Below, piece by piece: positions 45,253-56,293 of a stretch of DNA of 64,000 bases (positions are counted from its first letter, which is position 1; each line of letters begins with the position of its first letter). The position numbers and the translations under genes were made by a program. This stretch comes from Alectoria sarmentosa. Its lineage: Eukaryota; Ascomycota; Lecanoromycetes; Lecanorales; Parmeliaceae. Location: positions 1-64,000 of the forward strand of contig WOGZ01000093.1 of assembly GCA_009733775.1 (NCBI GenBank), given 5' to 3'. The notes beneath the pieces are model-generated. The model was not told the DNA's origin. It did no database searches and saw only the letters and a program-made list of their open reading frames with translations.

Positions 45253-45555
45253 TTGCCTGGAACATTCGGCTCTTCTCCTTGAAGAGAGGTCAATTATGGA
45301 TATCAAAGACTTAACAACCCATTGATTGAACTTGAAATGAGGAATGTTTCGGGTTGATTGCCTGAAAAATTCGGCTCTTCTCCTTAAAGAGAGGTCAATT
45401 ATGGATATTGAAGACTTGAAACCCCATTGATTGAACTTGAAATGAGGAGTGTTTCGGGCTGATTGCCTGAAAAAGTCAGCTCTTCTCGTCAAAAAGAGGT
45501 TGGCCATCAATATTCAAGGCTTGAAAATCCCTTGATTGAACCTAACAATGAAGAA
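45253..45555. repeat. Three 105-base tandem repeats
   Basis: Units start at about 45253, 45358 and 45463, each beginning TTGCCTG and containing CTCTTCTCCTT, GAGAGGTCAATTATGGATAT and a segment with TTGATTGAACTTGAAATGAG. Copies one and two are close; copy three is more diverged and its tail is degenerate. The unit is 35 codons and stays open on the minus strand, where it encodes a repeated RRRAEFFRQS..HFKFNQW peptide, but no gene context supports translation. Confidence 0.85.
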
Positions 45556-48126
45556 AAATTAGGGATGTTCTGTCACGATTGTCACCTTTTCCCGGCACCA
45601 CGCCCTAACTTTCCTCCCGGTTCCCACAGGCTCTCCCACTCTACGCAAAACATTTACTGCCACATTCCCTAATTTGAATTTCAGAGCGGTCACGACAGCC
45701 TTTGAGCGCCGGTGTTCTCTCTTGTCAGTCTTACCGCCAAACATCTCATCGGTTCCAGCAATGCGCCCAACCGTCAAATGTAAAGGCGAGAACAATGGTG
45801 AATCTGCTCTTGGGACTGACACTTTTCTAGTCCCAAGTAATGTTGGCTTCGAAATCGTGAAGGCATGAATGTCAAAATCGACTACGTAGACTTGCCCAGA
45901 GGAGTAGATGGACTGCCACTGTCGTCTTTACGGTGCGTTATCTCTGGAATCCAGAAGCAACTTGAACCAGGGAATGTTGACTCGTTTATCCTCAACCTGT
46001 GCCTCCTAATGGCAGCTACGTCTGGATCGACTTTGTCGACTACTGGGATGTTATAGACGGCATTGATGTGCTTAAGTACACTAAATGCCAGAACCTCCTG
46101 ACGACCTTTCTACCGCCCACGACCATCATGGAGGATTATGAGTGTGAAGGATGCTCGGATTCTTTCTCTGACTGTGTTTTCATTGGCGAGAACGTACAGT
46201 GGGGCAGTGTCAAGGCGGGAGCTTCTTACTCGGGGCCTGGCCTATCCAGACCGGACGGATAGTCTCGTTTTCAAAGAGGCTGCGGTAAGCTTTTCCCCAC
46301 CAAGCCAAGCAAGCTGCACTACGCATGGCTAGCAATAGCGAAAAGTAAATTTCAACTACTACGGAACAGACAAGACAGAGTCCCTGCGACTGTGGCATTT
46401 CACTGAAACTCTTCGCAAGCACCGTAGAACTGCTTCCATAGCACATCAAGAAGCCAGACCCAGTACTGTAGAGAAACGGAACGTGATATTAGCAGACCCT
46501 TTATATCGAAGCGCAGACGTATATTCGGAACACCAAAAAAATCGCCAAGTGTGGTGTATGAACGTGAACCAAGGGCCCTGCTTCATATCGATCCAAAGAT
46601 GCTGTGGTAGAAGTGATTGCTGTGATACGAACTGTGCTAGGACAGGCCGTGGTACTATCACATGCCCTGGAATCGGGCTACTGGGGTCCGTACTCTGATC
46701 TGAGTGACTGCTATGATAGCGGCAGCTGTGGCACGGCTGATACGATTGGTTGTGGTACGGACTCCGGTATGGTCTATCGCTGGAGTTACACTTGCTGCTC
46801 TGGTATGACTCGCATGACTGGCAGCGACATGGCTGATTATTTCGATAGCACTGACGGTGACAGGGACAAGTTGCTCTCGCATGGCTGCCTGCTCTAGTGT
46901 CGACGGAATTGATTGCTATGGCGGAGCTGGTTCATGGTAATGGTATGATTGACTGCTGTGAAATTATTGACAGTGATGAGTCGGCAGACTGTTGTCACAG
47001 CTATCAAGTCAGTTGTTCTGATAGCTGTCGAGTAGGTGATTTTAATAATCATCGTTGCTGCTCTTGTAGTGCAGGCTCGAATTGGATCAGACGTTGAATT
47101 CGTCTATCAAAATAAGTGTCATTTACCGGACATCGTACTCTACCCTCGGAAAATAGTATTACATACTCATATTGACTCATATGACAATAAAGGAGGTTCA
47201 TATATTTGCGGGGCAACTTAAACCTCCGCATATTCATATTCCAGCCTCAAGTAGGTTGAGTACTCCACGCTAGTGCTAAGACATTAAATTTCCAACATTG
47301 ACCGCGTAAGACGGAGCGAGGACGGCGTGAAATTATCGGTCTATAACCAGGACTATAACGGTTATGCAAAGACAACGTGAAGGATGTTCAGCAATACGAT
47401 ATTGGGAGTCGGGTGGTTTCCGGACGAGTTGCAATGTAAAAGCGCATAATCGACATTTCGGGATAGAGAGGAGAGGGATATTGGGGTAAAAGTCATTGGG
47501 GATGATAGGATAGGGGATGTGTGGTTGCTGAGGAGGACTTTGATTGGGTGTGAATCTCTTTGTTACGTAAGTGTTGGAAATTGCCCGTGGAGGACGTGTG
47601 TAAGTAAATATTGAGTCGCTCTACGGAGTAAAGTGTCACCGATTCCAGTCCCTATGATCATTCACCCTACACGCTTCAGCTACACATCGTATCAGCCCCA
47701 AGTTCAAGCCTATCTTTGAACCCTACCTATACACCACCCACTGGTACTAATTTTAAACCAAAGCTACTGAGACGCGACGTTACTACATATAATATCCTTC
47801 GTCACGGATGATTCGCAGCTGGCACCGAGGCAGGCGCGGCTGAACCAATCAAGTTGACAACCAAAGATTCCGGGAACCGGCGAAGGATTCGCTTCGCATA
47901 TTGCTTACTTATGCAGGCTCAGCTGCAATAATCGGTCCACAACCATGCCATGTTCGTCGACTTCAAGCAGGATTCCTATGAGCTCTCCAGGACCCCCGAT
48001 GTTCCCCTGTCGCCCTATACTCCTCTCACTTTCATTATAGATTCTTTTGCATTCCACCACCTCTATTATATTAAATTCATCTGTCTTTCCAGCAGCATAA
48101 CAGCCTTCTCAATTGACACAAGCTCG
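45556..48126. other. Gene-poor region
   Basis: 2.5 kb with many short open frames on both strands and no recognisable domain. The segment 46640-47090 is rich in short CTGTGATAG-like words but has no clear period. Probably decayed accessory DNA, with the promoter of the downstream surface protein at its right end. Confidence 0.45.
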
Positions 48127-51106
48127 ATGTTTTATAGCATTTTGAATTGTTTACTTTTCGGCTGTGCTACACAGTGCGTTGTCGGTCTGTGCCTTTCCTC
48201 TGAAAACTTTAGCATATTTGTCATAAATTCCGGCACTTAAGATCGAATGTTGAAGCTCACCGGCGGCTAATTTGCGCACTTCCACAGGCGTCAATTTCAC
48301 TACGACGAAGTTCAACCAGCCTTCGACTCCTGGCTTCTTTTCGGGCAGTCAGAAATCGCCAGTCAGGAATTCCTCCTCTGTCAGCATACAATCGCCTACA
48401 ACTACGGCTCCAGCGACTTTGCAATGGAAAGATCCTAATCTCACAGGGTGTTACGCAGGAACCGGGGGCTCGACTACTTTCACTCTAACAAGCGGTGACC
48501 AATTGGACGCTCTCAGTAGTGGACAACTTACTCAAGTCAATGTCGGCGCCGTGCCACAAACTTTTACCTTCTCATGTGCCGAGTTCTTCGAATTGGAACT
48601 ACCTTTCGACATCATATCGAGCTTTGCAAGGAGTCCTGTTTGTGCATCTTATGCTCGAGAACTTCAAGCGTTCCAATCGGCCCAGGAAGCAGCCCCACTT
48701 CTGGTAACGAACACTCCTTTCGTCCCAGCTGGAGTTGTAAATGGAGGCGCTCATATCCCGCACAACTGCTGCGGTGGCTGTCGATTTGCTGCGCCAGAGG
48801 TACAGGTGTTCTACTGGTCCACATCGTCGACTGATGACTGCTCTCAACCCAACGCAACCATAACCTCTCATGCGGTACTGCCTTCTCGGTCGAGGGATGC
48901 GCAGACGGCTGTAGATCCAAATTCGTCAGATGTGGCAGGTTTTGCCATTGTTGATGGATCTACTTTCACGTTCCCCTCGCTTTATTTGGCTGTCCATGGT
49001 GCTATCAGCGTTGCTGATGACTGTGGCGTCAGGGGAAACACGTACTACAATCCCACGATTGCCATACCTCCAGGCGATCTTTCGACTCTTTCGTTCCACG
49101 GGAACCTCCTTGGATTCGACGGATACGAGCCATCAACAGGCATCTATGACCCAGGAGCCTGTCACACTTACGGTCTCAGCAACGGTACCACCTCGTCCTA
49201 TTCGAACAACTTTGGATCCTCGAGCTGGTTTACTACAGTCTTGTACACTATGGGACCTCCATACAACCCAATTTTGCTTCCACCGAACCAGCTTACAGCA
49301 CTCGATCCGGAGTGGGAAATTTGCACAGCGTGGGAAACTTATGGCGAAAACGCCTACGCCCTCTTTTTCGGTTTGTACGATCCACCACGTGCGCTGACTC
49401 TGGCACCCGCTTTGGTCAATCCAACCACTACCTCACCTGACCCTACCACCCAACCTACTCTTGCAGTGGCTCAACCAGCAGGACAAAACTTGCTAACAGC
49501 TGCAAAGATCACTACCCCGCCTGTAGTCGTGGCTGACCCTAATGGACCATCTGACCAGACTCCTCAGCCGACTGTCGCCGCGGCCCAACCTGCAGAAGCA
49601 AGCTTGCCAGCAGCTGCGAAGGTTACTGACGAGCCCCCGATTGCCGCTGGCCCTGGCTCTTCGGAGGATGGTTCATCGGATCCAGTGGCCTCAGGTACTG
49701 GCCTGGCAGGTTTAATCATGCGTCCCTTCGAGCAAGATCCTACTTCAGGAGTGGACGAGACCGAGAACCCAAGTCCTACCCCCGGCGTCAGAATCATTCC
49801 CTCCAATCCTTCTGGAAGCAGACAGCCCATCATAACAGTCGATGGCACTCAATACACTGCCAACAAAGCCTCCGAATACATCATCGGCAGTCAAACCCTT
49901 TCTCCGGGAGGCTCGACCATTCACGTAAACAAAGCCGATTATTCTCTGGCCTCGTATCCCATCCCAACCCCGAATATCGAGAGCATCCTAGCCGCTCTTT
50001 CAGCAAACAACAAGCCAACCTTGACGGTAAATGGGAAAGCATACACGGCGAATTCTCTTTCGCAATATCTAGTTGACAGCCAAACCCTTATACCAGGCGG
50101 TTCAAGCATTATAGCTAATAATGTCCCATACGCACTCCCATCCTCCGTAACTGCCATCATTTCAGCTGGCAGCACTATACTATTACCTCCAAACCCAACC
50201 CCCGACCCGACTTTCCTCTCTATGCTCAGCGCAGCTGGGATTAGCTTCAAAAGCACCGATCCAGTTCTCACAGTAGACGGAAAGATCTACACCGCAAACA
50301 CAGCATCGCAATACCTGATCGGTACTCAAACCCTTGTCCCCGGCGGTCCTACAATTACAGTCAACAACATTCCCTACGCACTGGACCTCTCTCCCTCTCT
50401 CACCGCGTTGATCTCGGCTGGCAGTACTATTCCCTTAGAGCCAACCCAAGCACCCGTTGCGAAACTTCTCTCTATGCTAAGCGCCGCTGGTCTCGGTTCC
50501 GGAAGCGCCGATCTCATCCTCACAATAGACGGAAAGACATACACTGCAAACACAGCCTCGCAATACCTAATCGGGACTCAAACCCTCATTCCCGGCGGTC
50601 CTGCCATAACCATCAACGATATCCCTTATGCCCTGATCCTCTCTCCCTCGCTCACTGCATTGATCTCAGCCAGTAGCACCATCCCTCTGGCTTCGTCTCC
50701 GACTCAAATAGCCAAAGAAGATAAATTCCTCTCTATGCTAAGCGCCGCTGGCTTCGTCGATGGTGCGCTCCAGACCTACACCATCGATGGTATCACCTTC
50801 ACTGGTGATCCCACCTCCCTCGTAGCAGGCAGTACGACACTGATGCCTGGCTCGCCGCCTCTGGTGGCATTAGGACATACGTTTGCGCTGGCTACGGGTG
50901 GCGAGATTGTTGTAGATGGGAGTACGAGTTCGTTGACTTCTGCGTCGTCTGGGAGTGGTAGGGTGGGAAGTGTCACGACGGCGGTGTCTGACGGGAATGC
51001 GAGTGGTGGCACTGTATTTTTGGGGGGTGCGAGATGTCTGAAACGGGGAGAAATGGGGTTGAGAATGCTGTGGTTGGGAGTTTTGGCGTGGGCGTTTCCG
51101 TTTTAG
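48127..51106 (+). CDS. Secreted GPI-type cell surface protein with C-terminal repeats
   Basis: Two exons (48127-48184, 48288-51106) give 958 residues. Exon 1 encodes a signal peptide (MFYSILNCLLFGCATQCVVG), and the intron falls just after it. The N-terminal half (to about 380) is a Cys-containing Ser/Thr-rich domain of unknown function with NCCGGC near 165. A Pro/Thr/Ala linker contains two copies of an AVAQPA...AAAK unit. Five tandem repeats of about 55-85 residues follow (core TVDGKxYTANTASQYLIGTQTLxPGGPTITVNNIPYAL). The end is Ser/Gly-rich and closes with a hydrophobic tail (MLWLGVLAWAF) suitable for GPI attachment. Similar VDG..PGG repeats occur in many fungal wall proteins. The location is the plasma membrane or wall; adhesion is possible but not shown. 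Confidence 0.85.
49816..50925 (+). repeat. Five protein-coding tandem repeats in the surface protein
   Basis: Units begin near 49830, 50010, 50260, 50515 and 50775 and encode the VDGK.YTAN..SQYLIG.QTL.PGG module plus a variable LLSMLSAAG spacer. Repeats three and four are the most alike at DNA level, and the first and last are the most diverged, as expected if expansion occurs in the middle of the array. Confidence 0.85.
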
Positions 51107-51918
51107 GAGGACGGAGGTTTGGCACGTTTGACTGGTCAACTGGAGCATGGGAGGCAGTCCATCGGCGCTCGCATACTCGGAAAACACAAACACATCACAC
51201 ACACACACATGAAGGCATACAAATGACGTAGGTGGTAGTGATAGGCCTGTCTCAGCGCCAGGGCCACCACGGAATAGAGGCCTGAGAGGGCATATTCTCG
51301 TCCCTAGCGCTAAGAAAACTCCCATGTTTGAGCGACATGGACCTGGAGTGAATGAAGCTATATACAGGTGCGGGCGGGTGGGCAAGTATTCCATGGCTCT
51401 GAAAGAGATGAAAACGAATGAAGAGCCATTGTCTGGTGCAGGACAGGTATATATAGCGCTCCATCATGACACGTTGTCTCCCGCTATGACCACTGTTCTA
51501 GCACATTCCATGTGCAGACCGGCCATGGGGTCATGGCTACTGATCCCTGACTCCCTATGCGATCTCACCAACCCACAGTCCCACTGTCGCGAAAACACAT
51601 CCTATTTGCAAGTGCTCAAGATACTGAAGACCCCGGTTTTTGTCGACACGACGCTCTCAACCATCGCCATGGAGGAGGTTCAAGCGTACCCTGACCGAGG
51701 CTCTACTCTCAGCCTTCAGCCTCTTCCTGTAGCTTCCGTGTCGTCGTCGTCTGCCCAGATCCTCCGTTGAGCTAGATACCATCTTGGCTCATGTTGGTCT
51801 GTTTGGGCGCATGTACATTAGACAAGCTCTGTAGCTCAATCCAGTGTTCGCGTCGCACAGATGATCCGTGCTGCTCATTCACTTCCTTTGAAGCAAGACC
51901 CTTTGATGTTTGATCAAA
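51107..51918. other. Convergent intergenic region
   Basis: 800 bases between two convergent stop codons. A CA repeat lies at 51190-51210. No gene is supported. Confidence 0.5.
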
Positions 51919-53191
51919 TCACGGGACGGATGGGGTGTTATGCTCGTTCAATAAGCGTCGCCAAGACCCGTAAGTAGAGGCATGGAAAATTCTGCTCTTG
52001 GTGAAAAAGTTTGGTAATGTTGGCATGCAAGCCGCGATGATCCCAAGGTTTATCTCGATAGTACTTACGGCAATTAGAGTACGGTAAAGAGATATTGTGG
52101 GCCTGACGCTCACGTTGGTTCCGACGTTAATGCACCAGACCAAAGGAGATCTTGACTGTGGAAATGCAGACTGAGGATAATCAACCTTACGAAATTTGCA
52201 AGACTCGCGCTGTTTGGAGACTGTTAGCTGATCTTTTAGTTGCTATATACCGTATGCATCGATATGCTTACATGAGACCGCATGAGAAGACGGCTATGAG
52301 GCCAACTCTTCTGCCACGTTTAACATTGAGTCGCATCACCATGCCAATGGGCAGAGCGAGAACGTAGAAATCCGTGATGACATTGAGAATGATTATAACG
52401 AGGGTGGTAGTGCTGACGTGGATACAAAGTCCTACATCGTGACTCTGCGGAGTGTCGCATTCGATTGTAATGGCGATTGAGATGCCCCAATACACTGCTG
52501 TGTACAATACGCAGAAGAGCATGCCGAAGTAGGTCCAGTATCTAAATTGTTGATTAACATGGAAAAGGCGGAGATAGAGTAAGAAGATTGAAATCTTAAT
52601 GCTCAATGTTGAGGCGGATCCAAAAAGGGGCAAGGAAGACATTTGCTGATCTCGTATTAGCGGCGAGCAGCCTCGATATGAGGCTGTTACTTGCGACTCC
52701 CTTACTCGCAGATGAGAGGGAACCAGAGTGATTGCTCGAATATCCCATATATGCCTCCCATAGCCAAAGTGAAGGGCTTTGTACATATTAGCACGATCTC
52801 ACACATAAGACTAGGCCACGCATATATACTCCAGATATTGAAGGTGCTCGTGGCGGCTGAGAGAAGCTACTGGGCCCAGTCAGAACAAGTGTCGCCTTGT
52901 CTAAAGAGAAGACACACCGCGGCGAGAAGGCACGTATCTTCACACTGTAAGTCCAGTACTGCTCAATATCATTACTGAGCACTTACAGTCATCCCATCCT
53001 ACGGCGTGCGAAATTATGGCACGAGAATAGAGTCGGATTCCGACGACTATGAGCATCAGAGAAAGAAAGATCGAGTTCAGTGTTATCACACTTGTTGATA
53101 ACGTCTTTGGGTCACTGAAATTGGAGACCACACCAGATGGTGGGGCACCCGCTGGAACGTTGAGATAATCCATGTTCTGGACAACAGTCAT
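51919..53191 (-). CDS. Pth11/rhodopsin-like fungal integral membrane protein, seven exons
   Basis: Seven exons (52987-53191, 52918-52937, 52830-52866, 52706-52776, 52272-52645, 52126-52209, 51919-52063) give 311 residues in one frame. Two exons are only 20 and 37 bases. The family hallmarks appear in order: a first helix (SVITLNSIFLSLMLIVVGIRLYSR), VGWDDYTCLLAA, LHFGYGRHIWDI, then KISIFLLYLRLFHVNQQFRYWTYF, four more helices, and TTIEINLGIIAACMPTLPNFF near the end. This is the fungal rhodopsin-like integral membrane domain found in Pth11-type putative receptors. Compared with typical members (350-450) it is short, mainly because the cytoplasmic tail is only about 25 residues. All introns have GT..AG ends and lengths of about 50-85 bases. 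Ligand and signalling role are unknown. Confidence 0.82.
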
Positions 53192-54005
53192 CTAGATTCG
53201 TCGTTCAGATTATTATAGGAAGGATAGGAGATCTTTTACAGCGAAAGGGAATGAAAGTGGACCGAGAGTTGAAGCTGAATAGGGATAGCTGTTGTTATTA
53301 GATCGCATGTCAAAGAACGGCGTGAAGTACAAAAGGACGGCGTAGAGGCACTCTAGCTGCTTCTGGATCCACCACAAGCATGATACAGTCAGGTTGAGTA
53401 GTTCAGGGATACTTGACCCTAACGTGGAGAACATTCAGCTCGCTTTTCATCCGTCACATTGATCAGGCTGAAAAAAGTGAGCACTGAAAAAATCGACAGG
53501 TCCCGATGATTCGTCGAAATCCTGCCTTTGTGATGGTCATTGGCTGTCAATTAAGGCTAACGAGTATGAGAATGCAGACTCATGCATGTAAGACCATACC
53601 CGCGGTCGAAATGCAGAGAGGAGTTGGGAGGGGAACAGCATCCATAGGCTCGGATTGAAGCTCGAGAAGCTAACGTGACGAAAGCCTTGACTATTTCGCT
53701 CTCTCTACTCCGTATTACTCGTTTGACTCTCATGGGTGTGGTCGCATGAATATGCTACTAGCCATGGCCAGGCATGAATATAATAACCATGAATGTGGTA
53801 ATCATGAATGTGGTAATCATGAATGTGATCGCATGAATATGATAACCATGGCCAGACATGAATTGATTGATTGATTAATTAAGTCATATTGAACATTTCG
53901 AAAGGTTTCATAAGCATTTAAGGCTCAGCCAGGTGAATTCCCGCCTGAGACTCGCATCCCTAAGATGGATTACTACGCTATCTAAAACAAGCTTTTTGAG
54001 TTTTA
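53192..54005. other. Left flank of the AT-rich element
   Basis: The promoter side of the Pth11-like gene, then a minisatellite at 53731-53870. No gene is seen. The sequence loses GC content abruptly at 54006. Confidence 0.55.
53731..53870 (+). repeat. CATG..TGTGGT minisatellite, left copy
   Basis: Tandem imperfect units around ATCATGAATGTGGTA, beginning with CATGGGTGTGGTCGCATG at 53731-53748. The exact reverse complement of that 18-mer lies at 59530-59547, on the other side of the AT-rich element. Several units here show GAATGT where the right flank has GGGTGT, which are G-to-A changes. Confidence 0.8.
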
Positions 54006-54103
54006 CTCCTTTTTGCAAAACCCTTGGCGGGAGCGCAAAATTTGTAATCGTCCCCGCAATTTTTTGTTTAAATGATCGTCAAATGCACATAAAAGATAGA
54101 ATC
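54006..54103 (+). repeat. Left terminal inverted repeat of the AT-rich element
   Basis: 98 bases with GC-rich patches (GGCGGGAGCGC and GTCCCCGC) that stand out from the interior. It matches the right end in inverted orientation at 85 of 98 positions. Confidence 0.9.
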
Positions 54104-56259
54104 GTAATATAATAATAAAATCGTATAAAAATGAAATCGTGTATGATTTATTGATTATTCAAAATAAATGTAATTTTTTAAAATCTCGATTTATTTGTTA
54201 TTGTTATTATTATTGTTATTATTATCGCTCGCGCTCGATTAATAATCGATTTCATTATTTTTTATTTATATTATTATTAAATTTATATAAAAAATAAAAT
54301 AATCGTCGCAATAATTATTTCATTTTTTTAATTAAATTAAAATTAAAATTATTTAATAAACGATATAATATAAATTAAACGATGTAACATAAATATATAA
54401 AAAAACTCTTTTATTATATTTATAAATTATATTATTATTATTATATCATTACGCAAAAAGCTCAATTTTAAAAAATCTTTTACGAAAAAAAAAACGTATA
54501 AACACTTTTATAATTTTTAATAATAAACGATTTTTATTTAATTAAATCGAGAAAAATGAAATTATAATAAAAATAAACGTATTTATTACATTTATTATTA
54601 AAACATTTAATTTAAAATTCGTTATAAAATCTTATATAATAATTACGTTATTATTAAAATTTAATAAATCGAAATCTTTTAAACGATAACGTTTTTTTTT
54701 AATAATTAATTTTTTTTAAATCTTTTATAACTCAATTTATCGTTATTAAATTAATTATTTAATTTTTTATATAATATATTATCGTCGAAATTATCGATAA
54801 ATAAAAAACGATTTATAGATTTAAAAGAAACGATATTTAATCAAATAATGCTTATTAATAAAAATTTAATTTTTATGCGATCGAACAATTTATGCTTTTA
54901 TCACTTTTTTTAATTTAATTTTATTATCAAAATGCGAATATTAATAACAATTTAATTTAATAACTAATTAAACGATTCGTAAATAATAATTAATAACGAA
55001 AAAAATAGAAAAAAAAGAAAACGTTAATAAAAAAATTTAAAGATTATAAATATTCAAAAAAGTTAACAATCTCGTTTATAAAAAAATAATAAAAAATTAA
55101 TTCAATCGAAAACGAAAACGAAATCGTATTATTTTTTTATCGTTTAAAAAAACGTTATTAATGTCGATTCGCTTAATAATGAAAAAATGAAATTTATATA
55201 AGATAAATTCAATGTGAAATTCTTTTAAAAGAGCGAAAAGATCGCATTTAATATTAAAATCAAAAAATATATATTCAATAATAATTCATTTATTTTATAT
55301 TTGCTATTAATTGTTAAAGATAATTTTATTCGTAAATATATTATATCGCTTAAACATATATTATATCATCGAATTTTATTCGTTACGATTTTATTATATA
55401 ACGTTTTTATTATAATCAAATAAAAGCATTTTAATATTTAAAAAATTAATTTAAACGAATTTAATTAAATTTTAAGCACGATATTCGATGAATTATAAAA
55501 TTAAAAATATAAAAAAAAGCTTTAATTTACTTTAATATATTGATACGTTTATAACAAATTTGATATTATTATAAAAAAATTATTATTGTTAAAATCGTCT
55601 TTATAATTAATATATATAAAGAAATAATGTAAAATTAAGTTAAAAAACCTTGAATTTATATATGCAGCCAATTATAAATTTTATGTCATTACGCTTTTTG
55701 ATTAACGTTCGAATAGCGGCTTTTAGGTCTTTCGAGCGCCCTCATCAAAAATTTGTATATATAAATCTTACATCTTTTACCCCTTATTTTTTTAAGAATA
55801 TAATTTCTTTATAATTTCATAAATTATATAACTTGACATGCGTTTTTCAATGATATAAAAATTATTAAATTCGAATGTATATATATCGATATATATTTAA
55901 TTTAAATATATCATTATTCGAAACGATAGAGCGACTTCCGAGAAACCTCTGCTCTCATTCAACGAATTATTTTCTTTTTTAAATAACATTATAATTCTCT
56001 ATCATATTTATAAAATTATTATATCGTTAAAATCGCATAAATCTATTTTATAATAATGATTATATAAATATATAATATAAATTTTTAAAAGTCGCGAGAA
56101 ATCGATCATAAAAGATTTAACACATTTTATATATATTTTTAAATAAACGTAATTTCGTATAAAATTCGTAAATCGTAAATGATATAATAATAAAATTAAT
56201 CAAAAACGTAAATTTCTCGCTTAATAATCGTAAATCATAAAACGTAAAATTCGAATTCG

Positions 56260-56293
<34 letters not shown>

